Shown here piece after piece: positions 40,305 through 48,628 of a stretch of 64,000 nucleotides of DNA. A program made the position numbers and the translations under genes. Source of the DNA: Streptomyces canus (GTDB lineage Bacteria; Actinomycetota; Actinomycetes; Streptomycetales; Streptomycetaceae); contig NZ_JAUSYQ010000002.1 in NCBI RefSeq assembly GCF_030816965.1, positions 2,389,001 through 2,453,000 of the forward strand. Direction: 5' to 3'. The notes beneath the pieces were generated by a model, which worked only from the letters and a program-made list of their open reading frames with translations, did no database searches and had not been told where the DNA came from. How positions within the stretch are numbered: the first letter of the stretch is position 1; each line of letters starts with the position of its first letter.

Positions 40305-41203
40305 GAGCCGCTCCTTCGTGCGGCCGCCTTCTTGCGGCGGAGCTTGGCCAGGCCGAGCACGCCCAGTCCGGCGAAGGTGAGCAGAAGCAGGATGACGCCG
40401 AAGGCGGCGGCGGAGTTCCACTGGTCCTGCTTCATCACCTGCTGGTCGATGAGCGCGGCGACGACGGTCTGCTTGTCGCCGCCCATCAGGGCCGGGGTGA
40501 TGTAGTAGCCCAGGCACAGGATGAAGCTGAGCAGCCCCGCGGTGCCGATCCCGGGCGCCACCAGCGGCAGGTAGATCCTGCGGAAGATCGTCAACCGGCT
40601 CGCGCCGAAGCCGGCCGCCGCGGCCAGGAGCCGGCCGTCGACACCGCGCATCACGCCCTGCAGGACCAGGACCGTGTAGGGCAGCATCACCGAGGTGGTG
40701 CCGATGACCACGCCGATCTCGTTGTAGAGCAGCGGGAACGGGGCCCCGGGCATGTGCAGGGACGTCAACAGCGTGTTGATCAGGCCGTGGTCACCGAGCA
40801 TGATGATCCAGCCGTAGGTGCGCACGAGGGCACTGATGAAGTGCGGCACCACCACGATCAGCATGGCCAGCGCGGCGAAGACGGGCCGCATCCGGGCGAT
40901 GGCGTGCGCCAGGACGAAACCCACCAGCAGACTGAGCACCGCGGTCTCCGCGGAGATCCGCAAGGTGGAGAGCAGTACGGACAGGTTCACGCCGCTGAGG
41001 GCGTCGGCGTACCAGTGCAGGGTGAAACCGCCGGTGTCGCCCTTGAGGCTCAGCGAGAGCACCCCGATGATCGGGTACACGAACAGCACCAGCAGGAACA
41101 CCGTGACGGGGACGGCGTTGACCAGGGCGATCCGGGAGCGGTGCCCGCGCATCGCGGACGTTTTCACACGCACCTTGCCGGGTGCGAGAGCGGTGCCGGC
41201 CAC
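40301..41203 (-). CDS. Polyamine-type ABC permease (PotB-like)
   Basis: The 300-residue permease starts with GTG at 41203, three bases after the ATPase stop. It has six helices (VPVTVFLLVLFVYPIIGVLSL first) and the coupling loop LLAAAAGFGASRLTIFRRIY. Its tail is basic (LRRKKAAARRS). It partners the PotC-like permease. Confidence 0.9.
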   Translation of the reverse strand: MAGTALAPGKVRVKTSAMRGHRSRIALVNAVPVTVFLLVLFVYPIIGVLSLSLKGDTGGFTLHWYADALSGVNLSVLLSTLRISAETAVLSLLVGFVLAHAIARMRPVFAALAMLIVVVPHFISALVRTYGWIIMLGDHGLINTLLTSLHMPGAPFPLLYNEIGVVIGTTSVMLPYTVLVLQGVMRGVDGRLLAAAAGFGASRLTIFRRIYLPLVAPGIGTAGLLSFILCLGYYITPALMGGDKQTVVAALIDQQVMKQDQWNSAAAFGVILLLLTFAGLGVLGLAKLRRKKAAARRSGS

Positions 41204-41206
41204 GGC

Positions 41207-42373
41207 TCACCCCCCGTCCGTCGCGTCGAAGACGCTGACGTCGTCCCGGTCGGCGGTGACACACACCCGCTCGCCGGGACGTGGCGGGACGGCGGCGGTC
41301 TCGATCCGCAGCGGCTGCGTCCCCGGAGCGGCACCGTCCAGGCGCACGGTGATCCGGGTCAGCGAGCCGACGTAGACGGCCGTCTCGACCGTGCCGGAAC
41401 AGCAGCCCTCCTCGGCGCCGACCAGGCGCAGCTTGCCCGGCCGCACCGCAGCCCGCACGCTCTGTCCGGGCACGCAGGGGTGGGCGCGGGCCGTGAGCAC
41501 GCCCCCGGTGTCGAGGCGTACGCGGGTGCAGTCGTCGCCCCCGCCGTCCTCGGCCCTGCCGGTGAGGAAGTTGGCGGCGCCCAGGAAGTCCGCGACGAAC
41601 GGGGTGCGGGGGCGTTCGAACAGGCCGCGGGGAGTGTCGAACTGCTCGATGCGGCCGTCCTTCATGATGGCGATCCGGTCCGACAGGACCAGCGCCTCCT
41701 CCTGATCGTGCGTCACGTAGATGACAGTCAGGCCGAGTTCGCGCTGGATGGACTTGATCTCGGTCTGCATCTGGTCGCGGAGCCTCTTGTCCAGCGCGCC
41801 CAGCGGTTCGTCCATCAGCACGATCGGCGGACGGTAGACCAGGACCCGGCACAGGGCGACCCGCTGCTGCTGACCACCGGAGAGCTCACGGGGCTTGCGG
41901 CCGGCGAACTTCGACAGGCCCGCCGCCTCCAGCGTCTCCCCCACCCGGCGGCGGATCTCCGCCTTGTCCACCCCTCGCAGCTGCAGGGGGAAGGCGACGT
42001 TCTCGGCGACCGTCATGTGCGGGAAGAGCAGGTACTGCTGGAAGACGAAACCGAAGTCACGCTTGCCCGGATTGAGTTGGGTGATGTCCCGGCCGTCGAC
42101 GGTGATGCTGCCGGAGTCGGGCTCGGTGAACCCGGCCAGCATCATCAGCGTGGTCGTCTTGCCGGAACCGGACGAGCCGAGGAAGGTGACGAACTCACCC
42201 GCCGCGATCTCCATGTCCACGCCGTCGACCACCGTCGTCCCGCCATAGGACTTGGACAGCCCCGTCACCGACAACGACTTGCCCGTCGGTGCGGAGGAGC
42301 GAGGGGCCAGGGCAGCGGCGAGGTCGTCGGCGGAGAGCTCTGCAACGGTCAGACTCCGGGTCCGCTCAGGCAT
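41207..42373 (-). CDS. ABC transporter ATPase, polyamine type (PotA-like)
   Basis: The 388-residue ATPase shows Walker A GSSGSGKTTT, Q-loop FVFQQYLLFPH, signature LSGGQQQRVAL, Walker B IVLMDEPLGALD and the H-loop VTHDQEEA, followed by a TOBE-like regulatory domain (about 285-388). This operon has its own ATPase, unlike the two sugar importers in the window. The start at 42373 has an AGGAG site and overlaps the binding-protein stop by eight bases. Its N-terminal 30 residues before the fold are a variable extension. Confidence 0.92.
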   Translation of the reverse strand: MPERTRSLTVAELSADDLAAALAPRSSAPTGKSLSVTGLSKSYGGTTVVDGVDMEIAAGEFVTFLGSSGSGKTTTLMMLAGFTEPDSGSITVDGRDITQLNPGKRDFGFVFQQYLLFPHMTVAENVAFPLQLRGVDKAEIRRRVGETLEAAGLSKFAGRKPRELSGGQQQRVALCRVLVYRPPIVLMDEPLGALDKRLRDQMQTEIKSIQRELGLTVIYVTHDQEEALVLSDRIAIMKDGRIEQFDTPRGLFERPRTPFVADFLGAANFLTGRAEDGGGDDCTRVRLDTGGVLTARAHPCVPGQSVRAAVRPGKLRLVGAEEGCCSGTVETAVYVGSLTRITVRLDGAAPGTQPLRIETAAVPPRPGERVCVTADRDDVSVFDATDGG

Positions 42374-43460
42374 CGGCCCACTCCTGCCAGCGCTTGGTGA
42401 CGGCGTCACGGTTCTTGTCCCACCAGGCGGCATCCGCGTCGAACCCGATCTTGAGGTTCTGCGGCGAGGTCGGCAGCGTGGCCAGGACGTCCTCCGAGAT
42501 CAGCTTGGTTGCCGCCGGGACGACCGGGCCGCCGGTGGGGCTGAGCTTGGCGAACGCCGCCTGCACCTCGGGACGCAGCGAGAAGTCGATCAGCTGGTAG
42601 GCCGCGTCCGTGTTGCCCGCGCCCTTCGGGATGCCCCAGCCGTTGGTCATCCTGCGGGCGCCGTTCCACTGGTAGGCGACCGGCTGCCCCTGCTTGATCA
42701 GTTCATCGGCGCGGCCGCCCCACAGGGAGGTCATGACGACCTCCTTGCGGCCGAGCAGGACGGCCGGCAGGGCGCCGGTGTTCCAGAACTTCTTCACGTC
42801 TCCGCGGATCCGCGACATCGACGCGAACGCCCGGTCCACGTCCAGCGGGTACAGCCTGTCCAGCGGAACCCCGTCGGCCAGCAGCGCGAACTCAAGCTCC
42901 GGCAGGTCGGCCTCCGCGCTCTGCAGGGAGCGCGGACCGCTGAAGGAGTGCGTGTTCCAGAAGTCGGCCCAGCTCTTCGGGGCACGCTTCAGGCTGTCCG
43001 TGCGGTACGCCATCACGCTCGCCCACACGTTCTTGCCGACCGCGTGTGCCGGCAGGTTGTGCTCCGCGATCCCGGCGCCCTTGACACTCTTCAGCCGGTC
43101 CTGGTCCACCGGCTCCAGACACTCCAGCCCCGCCATCTTCTGGAAGTTCAGCAGTGTGTTGTCCATCAGGTCCACCTGCGGACGGCCCTGCTTGACCTGG
43201 GCGATGATCTGCGCCGACTGGTAGTTGACCGTCGTGACCGTGATGCCGGTCTCCTTGGCGAACGGCTCGTAGATCGCCTCGGTCAGAGCGTCGTTGTAGG
43301 CGCCACCACTGTTGCTGACGACGAGCCGCTTCTTGGAGCCGCCCGAGCCGCGGCTTTCGCTGCTGCCCATGAGGGTGCCGCAGCCGGTCACCACGGTGGT
43401 GGCGGCCAGCGCGCCTGCGGTGCGGAGTACGGTTCTGCGGCCTATCCGGTTGGCTTCCAT
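42366..43460 (-). CDS. Polyamine-type ABC substrate-binding lipoprotein (PotD-like, Tat signal)
   Basis: The 364-residue binding protein begins MEANRIGRRTVLRTAG, a Tat motif, and has a lipobox VVTGC near residue 27, so it appears to be a Tat-exported lipoprotein. The mature part has LVVSNSGGAYNDALTEAIYE, VDLMDNTLL, NVWASVMAYRTD and YQLIDFSLRPEVQ, the pattern of PotD/opine/Fe-type proteins. It should capture a small cationic amine or amino-acid derivative for the operon's oxidases. Confidence 0.88.
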   Translation of the reverse strand: MEANRIGRRTVLRTAGALAATTVVTGCGTLMGSSESRGSGGSKKRLVVSNSGGAYNDALTEAIYEPFAKETGITVTTVNYQSAQIIAQVKQGRPQVDLMDNTLLNFQKMAGLECLEPVDQDRLKSVKGAGIAEHNLPAHAVGKNVWASVMAYRTDSLKRAPKSWADFWNTHSFSGPRSLQSAEADLPELEFALLADGVPLDRLYPLDVDRAFASMSRIRGDVKKFWNTGALPAVLLGRKEVVMTSLWGGRADELIKQGQPVAYQWNGARRMTNGWGIPKGAGNTDAAYQLIDFSLRPEVQAAFAKLSPTGGPVVPAATKLISEDVLATLPTSPQNLKIGFDADAAWWDKNRDAVTKRWQEWADA

Positions 43461-43558
43461 CGGGCGCCTCCTGGTGAGGGTCTGGATTCGGGGGAACGGA
43501 AAACGCTGGGGTGGGGGGTCCTTCGGGGCTGTCCGTGCGGGACGGTGTGCGTCGTGAT

Positions 43559-44239
43559 TCAGATGCCGAGCATGGTGTTGAGCTCGTCCAGGGACTTCAC
43601 CGGCACGTAGTCGTAGCCGTGGGTGACCGGGTCGCAGCCCCGGTCCAGGAGGATCAGGTTGCGGAAACCCATGTCGTGCATCGGCATCAGGTCGTAGCGG
43701 GTGTGCGAGGAGACGTGCACGAAGTCCTCGGGGGACGCGTCGAGCTGGTCGAGCATGTACTCGAACGCGGCGTACCGGGGCTTGTAGTAGCCGGCCTGCT
43801 CCGCGGTGAAGACCGCGTGGAAGTCCGCCCCGAGCCGGGGCACGCTCTCCTCCAGGAAGGCGTCCCCGGCGTTGGAGAAGATCACCAGCTTGTAGTGCTC
43901 GCCCATCTTCTTCAGCGGTTCCGGCACGTCGGCGTGCGGGCCCCAGCTGCGCACGCCGTCGGCGAACCGCTTGCCCGCGTCCGGCGCCGCCTTCACACCC
44001 CACTTGCGGCAGACCCTCTCGAAGGAGTCCTGCAGCACCTGCTCATAGGGGTAGTACTCGCCGCGGACCTGGTCGTAGCGGTAGCCGCGGAACTCCCGGA
44101 CGAACTGGTCCCAGTGCTCGGCCGGGATCTGGTCGCCGACGAGTTCACGCGTGATGGGGGTCATCGGCCACTCGATCAACGTGCCGTAGCAGTCGAACGA
44201 GACGTACTTCGGCCGGAACTGAAACGACGGAATGGGCAT
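43559..44239 (-). CDS. HAD-superfamily hydrolase, haloacid dehalogenase type II-like
   Basis: The 226-residue protein has HAD motif 1 SFDCYGTLIEW with the nucleophile Asp, motif 2 VIFSNAG, the Lys in YKPRYAAFEYML, and motif 4-like VSSHTRYDLMPMHDMG. It resembles L-2-haloacid dehalogenases, but in catabolic operons such proteins may act as phosphatases or side-product clean-up enzymes. A GGAG ribosome site lies at the centre of a 16-bp palindrome directly before the ATG. It is separated by 98-112 bases from its neighbours on the same strand. Confidence 0.85.
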   Translation of the reverse strand: MPIPSFQFRPKYVSFDCYGTLIEWPMTPITRELVGDQIPAEHWDQFVREFRGYRYDQVRGEYYPYEQVLQDSFERVCRKWGVKAAPDAGKRFADGVRSWGPHADVPEPLKKMGEHYKLVIFSNAGDAFLEESVPRLGADFHAVFTAEQAGYYKPRYAAFEYMLDQLDASPEDFVHVSSHTRYDLMPMHDMGFRNLILLDRGCDPVTHGYDYVPVKSLDELNTMLGI

Positions 44240-44241
44240 GG

Positions 44242-44257
44242 AAGAACTCCAGTTCTT
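44242..44257. promoter_or_regulatory. 16-bp palindrome over the ribosome site of the HAD gene
   Basis: AAGAACTCCAGTTCTT has seven-base arms. On the minus strand its centre is the GGAG ribosome site, and its end is three bases from the ATG. It could be an operator for a regulator such as the nearby PucR, or an RNA hairpin masking translation. Confidence 0.5.
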
Positions 44258-44351
44258 TACTGCAGGAACAGGCTGCGATTCGGTATTTGTCGCTACTTTT
44301 CCGGCACACCTGTGACGGACTTCCCCATGGGGGAAGCGAGGTGACTTCGGG

Positions 44352-45506
44352 TCAGACGGCGTCGGCTGCGGCCGGTGCCAGGAAGTCGACGGGATGGTCG
44401 GTGGTGCCGTCCAGGGCTAGGTCGGCGGCGATCTCGCCCATCGCGGGCGACAGTTTGAAGCCGCTGCCGGAGAAACCGGCCATGACGATGATGTCGTCCT
44501 CGCCGGGGAGGCGGCCGACGAGCGGGTTTCCGGAGTCGGTGTAGCCCTCCATGTAGGCCGACATCCTGATGGGGTCGGGGTTCAGGTCGGGCATCAGCTC
44601 GCTGATGAACTCGCGCATGGTGGCGAGTTCCTCCGGGCGGACCGTCCGGTCGAGCCGTTGGGGGTCGGGTACCGGCAGATGGCGCGCGGAGTGGAGGCCC
44701 AGCTTGAAGGAGAGGCCCAGCTTGACGGACATGCCGTCGGGCGACGGCAACCCGTAGCAGTCGTGGGGTGTGCTGCGTACGAAGGCGGGGGCGCCGCCCG
44801 CGAACCAGTCGTGGCGGGTGGGGATGTGCCAGGAGCTGATCAGCCGGCGGACGTCGACCGCCTGCGGCAGGTCGGGGAGCAGGGTGTTGACCCAGGGGCC
44901 CACGGTCACCACCGCGGTGTCCACGTGATCCGTGCCCTGATCGGTGACGATGTGCACCCCGCCGCCTGCCGCGGGCGCGATCTCCCGCACGGGGGTGTAG
45001 CGGTGCAGCCGGGCGCCCAGTTGCTCGGCACGGGTGGCGGCGGCCTGGATCGACGCCTCGGGCCTGATGACGGCGCCCCTCCGGTCGAGGACGGCGGTGT
45101 GCCCGTCCGGGAGGCGGTGCTGCGGGTAGCGGCGGGCGAGTTCCTCCCGGTCCAGTACCTCGTGATCCAGCCGGTGGGCGGCGCCGGCGGCGAGGAGGCG
45201 GCCCATGGAGGGCGACGCGGTTTCGCCCATCACCAGGCATCCGCTGCGGCGTCGCAGCGAGAACCGGCTCTCGCCCTGGAGGTGGTCCCACATCCGGTCG
45301 GCGAGCCGCAGCAGCGGAATGTAGCGGGGTTCGCCGAGGTGGACGGCTCGGAAGATACGGGTCTCGCCCCCGGCCGCACCGCGGTCGTGACCCGGCGCGT
45401 ACCGGTCGTAGCCAATGACCTCGGCTCCGCGGGCCGCCAGTCGCCACATGGCCTGGCTGCCCATGCTGCCGGCACCGATCACGGCGACGCGCTTCGGGAT
45501 GCGCAT
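44352..45506 (-). CDS. FAD-dependent oxidoreductase, sarcosine/N-methylamino-acid oxidase family (SolA-like)
   Basis: The 384-residue flavoprotein has RVAVIGAGSMGSQAMWRLAA (FAD fold), the HDRGAAGGETRIFR segment typical of monomeric sarcosine and N-methyltryptophan oxidases, and FSGSGFKLSPAMGEIAADL near the C-terminus. It should oxidise an N-methyl or secondary amine to an imine with peroxide formation. The family's covalent-flavin Cys cannot be confirmed by eye. AAGGAG precedes the ATG at 45506. It is first in the minus-strand amine operon and divergent from the PucR gene. Confidence 0.87.
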   Translation of the reverse strand: MRIPKRVAVIGAGSMGSQAMWRLAARGAEVIGYDRYAPGHDRGAAGGETRIFRAVHLGEPRYIPLLRLADRMWDHLQGESRFSLRRRSGCLVMGETASPSMGRLLAAGAAHRLDHEVLDREELARRYPQHRLPDGHTAVLDRRGAVIRPEASIQAAATRAEQLGARLHRYTPVREIAPAAGGGVHIVTDQGTDHVDTAVVTVGPWVNTLLPDLPQAVDVRRLISSWHIPTRHDWFAGGAPAFVRSTPHDCYGLPSPDGMSVKLGLSFKLGLHSARHLPVPDPQRLDRTVRPEELATMREFISELMPDLNPDPIRMSAYMEGYTDSGNPLVGRLPGEDDIIVMAGFSGSGFKLSPAMGEIAADLALDGTTDHPVDFLAPAAADAV

Positions 45507-45770
45507 GAGGTCGCTCCTTTCGATGGTGTGGTCCGGGTGGCAGTCGGGCCCCAGCACGGTGCGGACATCGTGGGGACTCTTCCGGTTCGGGTCCCACTGG
45601 GGATGGCGTTCACTTTCGGCCCGGGGGAACCTGCAGGTCAACCCACACTGTGTTCCACCTTGGGGCCTTCTCGAGACGGTCTGTCACTGCGGGCGGCCGG
45701 GCCGCACAAAATGCCGGCCCCCTCTTGTCACGGTGAGTGGCCGGTGCGAGGGTGACCCCGATCCCCTCGG

Positions 45771-47408
45771 ATGAAAGCACCCCCTATGCCGCCCAGACAT
45801 CTCGCAAACGGGCACTTCCCCACGATCACGCAGGTACTGCGCCTGCCCGTGCTCGCCGAAGGGATGCCGCGCGTGCTGGCCGGTGAGTCACAGCTGGACA
45901 GGGCGGTGCGCTGGGTGCATGTCACCGAGCTGCTCAATCCCGCCGATTTCCTGGAGGGCGGCGAGCTGGTCCTGACCACCGGCATGCCGTACCCCGAGGA
46001 CGCCTCCGAGCTGCGGGACTACGTCGACCAGCTCGCCGACGTCGGCGCGGCCGGTCTGATCGTGGAGCTCGGTTACCGGTACCGGAAGGTGCCCGGCGAG
46101 CTGGTGGCGGCGTGCCGTGCCCGTCAAGTGCCGCTGGTCGAGCTGGCCCGAGGCGTCCGGTTCATCGACGTCACGCAGACGGTGCACGCGCTCATCCTTG
46201 ACGCCCAGGGGGCCCTGCTGCGGCGCGGGAGGGACATCCAGGACGTCTTCACCGCCCTGACGCTGCGGGGCGCGGACCCCGAGGAACTGGTGCACACCAC
46301 CGCGGAGCTCACCGGAGCCCCGGTGGTGCTGGAGGATCTCAACCACCGGGTCCTGATGTGCGAACTGCTCGGCCGGCCGTACGAGCCGGTGGTGTCGGCC
46401 TGGTCGCGGCGTTCGCGGGCCGCCCCGACCCCGGAGAGGATCACGCCGAGCGGCCCGGAGGGGTGGCTGATCGCGCCGGTGCAGGACCACCGGGGGCTGT
46501 GGGGGCGGCTGGTCCTGCTGGAGGGCCGGCTGAACGCCGAGCCCGACCCGGAACACGTCCTGGTGCTGGAGCGTGCGGCGGTCGCGCTGACCATGGCGCG
46601 CCTGGCCGGGCCTGCCTGGTGGGAACGCCGGGCCCACCGCTCCGTGCTGCGGGACCTGTACGAACGGCGCTTCCGCTCCCCCGCGGACGCACGCGCCCGC
46701 GCCGAGGCACTGGGGCTCCCGGCCTTCGGGCACCGGCTCTTCGCCCTGGTCATCCGCCACACCTGCACCGGCACCGAGGGTGAGCACCTCGACGAACGGA
46801 TCGCGAAGGCGCTGGCGCAGACCGGCGTCCGCGCCCTGGTCGGCGAGACGGCCCCGGGTCGGATCGGCGTTCTTCTGGCACTGGCACAGGCGAGCGCCTG
46901 GCAGCCGGTCGCCGAGCGGATCGGCCGTCTGACCCGGGAGGAGCTGGGGCCGGAGGCCGTCGTCGCCGTCGGCCCCGGGGTGACCGACCTCGCCGGGATC
47001 GCCCGGTCGTGGCAGGAGGCGGTGCAGACGGCCGAGGCCATCACACCGGCCTCCCCGGAGCGGTGGTTCTACGTCCTCGCCGACGTCGGGCTGCCGGAGT
47101 TGCTGGGCGTCCTGCGGGAGGACACCCGTCTTCAGCGGTACGCGGAACGGCAGCTGACCCGCCTCATCGAGCACGACGACCGCAACAGCGGCGATCTGCT
47201 CCCGGCACTGCGCGCCTATCTGGCGGCGGCCGGGAACAAGTCGGTCGCGGCGAAACGCGCCGGCATGTCCCGGCAGGCGTACTACCAGCGCCTTCACACC
47301 ATCGAACGGCTCCTCGGCTGCGACCTGGAGTCAGGTCTGCAGCGCACGTCCCTGCACGTCGCGGTGCTGGTCCTGGACGCCCGGGAAGCAGTTGTTCCCG
47401 GCGCATGA
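45771..47408 (+). CDS. PucR-family transcriptional regulator
   Basis: The 545-residue regulator has an N-terminal PucR ligand region (FPTITQVLRLPVLAEGMPRV, then GGELVLTTGM, GLIVELG), a central GGDEF-like part, and the C-terminal PucR helix-turn-helix: TRLIEHDDRNSGDLLPALRA, YLAAAGNKSVAAKRAGMSRQ, AYYQRLHTIERLLG. PucR proteins commonly activate purine, polyamine or GABA catabolism. It faces the amine operon across 264 bases and is its likely regulator. The start may instead be the ATG five codons later; neither has a strong ribosome site. Confidence 0.88.
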   Translation: MKAPPMPPRHLANGHFPTITQVLRLPVLAEGMPRVLAGESQLDRAVRWVHVTELLNPADFLEGGELVLTTGMPYPEDASELRDYVDQLADVGAAGLIVELGYRYRKVPGELVAACRARQVPLVELARGVRFIDVTQTVHALILDAQGALLRRGRDIQDVFTALTLRGADPEELVHTTAELTGAPVVLEDLNHRVLMCELLGRPYEPVVSAWSRRSRAAPTPERITPSGPEGWLIAPVQDHRGLWGRLVLLEGRLNAEPDPEHVLVLERAAVALTMARLAGPAWWERRAHRSVLRDLYERRFRSPADARARAEALGLPAFGHRLFALVIRHTCTGTEGEHLDERIAKALAQTGVRALVGETAPGRIGVLLALAQASAWQPVAERIGRLTREELGPEAVVAVGPGVTDLAGIARSWQEAVQTAEAITPASPERWFYVLADVGLPELLGVLREDTRLQRYAERQLTRLIEHDDRNSGDLLPALRAYLAAAGNKSVAAKRAGMSRQAYYQRLHTIERLLGCDLESGLQRTSLHVAVLVLDAREAVVPGA

Positions 47409-47414
47409 CGCGAA

Positions 47415-47450
47415 CGCCGGCCGTCACGCTGAGCAGCATTGCGGCCGGCG
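47415..47450. terminator. Bidirectional terminator between PucR and tartrate dehydrogenase genes
   Basis: CGCCGGCCG (47415-47423) pairs perfectly with CGGCCGGCG (47442-47450) across an 18-base loop, between two convergent genes. Confidence 0.6.
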
Positions 47451-47495
47451 AGTGCCGAGCGGTCCGGGCGGGCGTCGGCGGACTTTCCGGAAGGC

Positions 47496-48554
47496 TCAGA
47501 GGAGCTCGATCAGCCTGTCGGTGAACTCGGCGGTGGTCGCGGTTCCGCCCAGGTCACGGGTGCGGACATCGGTCTTGGCCAGGATCGAGGCGATCGCGTC
47601 GGTGATGTCCCTGGCCGCGGCGGGTTGGCCGAGGTGGTCGAGCATCATGGCCGCGGACCAGATCGCGCCCAGCGGGTTGGCGATGCCCTGCCCCGCGATG
47701 TCGGGCGCGGAGCCGTGCACCGGCTCGAACATCGAGGGGAAGTCCCGCTCGGGGTTGAGGTTGGCCGCCGGGGCGACGCCGATGGATCCCGCGACCGCGG
47801 CCGCGAGGTCGCTGAGGATGTCGCCGAAGAGGTTGGAGGCGACGACGACGTCGAAGCGGGCCGGCTCGAGGACGAACTTGGCCGCGAGCGCGTCGATGTG
47901 CTCCTGGTCCCAGGCGACCTGCGGGAACGAGGCGGCCCGCTCGGTGACGAGCTGGTCCCAGAACGGCATGGTGTGCACGATGCCGTTCGACTTGGTCGCG
48001 GAGGTCAGGCGGCCGCCGCGCCGGGAGGCGAGCGTGAAGGCGTAGTCCAGCACACGTGTGACGCCGGCCCGGGTGAACACGGCCTCCTGCACGGCCATCT
48101 CTTCCGGGGAGTCCCTGTTGAGTCGGCCGCCGACCTCGCTGTACTCGCCTTCCATGTTCTCGCGCACGACAACGAAATCGACCTCGCCCGGCCGTGCGCC
48201 GCGCACCGGACTGTCGATGCCTTCGAAGACACGGATGGGCCGGAGGTTCACGTACTGGCGGAACCTGCGCCGGATCGGGATCAGCAGCCCCCACAGCGAG
48301 ACATGGTCGGGCACCCCCGGGTATCCCACCGCGCCCAGCAGGATCGCGTCCTTGTCGCGCAGCTGGTCGATCCCGTCGGCGGGCATCATCGCGCCCTCCC
48401 GCAGGTACCGCTCGCACGACCAGTCGTACGACGTGTAGGACAGGGTGAAACCGTGGCGGCGGCCGAGAACATCGAGCACCTGCTGGGCTGGGGGCAGTAC
48501 CTCGGCGCCGATGCCGTCGCCGGGGATCAGGGCAATACGGTGGTTGGTCGTCAT
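47496..48554 (-). CDS. Tartrate/D-malate dehydrogenase-type isocitrate/IPMDH-family enzyme
   Basis: The 352-residue beta-decarboxylating dehydrogenase has IALIPGDGIGAEVLPPA, AILLGAVGYPGVPDHVSLWG, NLRPIRV, VVVRENMEGEYSEVGGR, ATKSNGI, and SNLFGDILSDLAAAV with the metal-binding Asp. The DHVSLWGLL segment and the ENMEGEYS loop fit tartrate/D-malate dehydrogenases better than leucine-biosynthetic LeuB. Start 48554 is chosen from the family N-terminus; there is little ribosome site. A LysR-type box lies 60-74 bases upstream, so it probably responds to the LysR gene next door. Confidence 0.85.
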   Translation of the reverse strand: MTTNHRIALIPGDGIGAEVLPPAQQVLDVLGRRHGFTLSYTSYDWSCERYLREGAMMPADGIDQLRDKDAILLGAVGYPGVPDHVSLWGLLIPIRRRFRQYVNLRPIRVFEGIDSPVRGARPGEVDFVVVRENMEGEYSEVGGRLNRDSPEEMAVQEAVFTRAGVTRVLDYAFTLASRRGGRLTSATKSNGIVHTMPFWDQLVTERAASFPQVAWDQEHIDALAAKFVLEPARFDVVVASNLFGDILSDLAAAVAGSIGVAPAANLNPERDFPSMFEPVHGSAPDIAGQGIANPLGAIWSAAMMLDHLGQPAAARDITDAIASILAKTDVRTRDLGGTATTAEFTDRLIELL

Positions 48555-48613
48555 GCCGTCGATTGGAGCAACGGGGTCCGTGGGGCGTCCAAGACGCAAA
48601 GCGGATCTCCCTT

Positions 48614-48628
48614 ATAAGCGGTGCCTAT
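48614..48628. promoter_or_regulatory. LysR-type box upstream of the tartrate dehydrogenase gene
   Basis: ATAAGCGGTGCCTAT is an inverted repeat (ATARGC-N3-GCYTAT) containing T-N11-A, the classical LysR half-site arrangement. It begins at the LysR stop codon and lies before the dehydrogenase start. A CTTATAAG palindrome (48611-48618) overlaps it. Confidence 0.5.
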
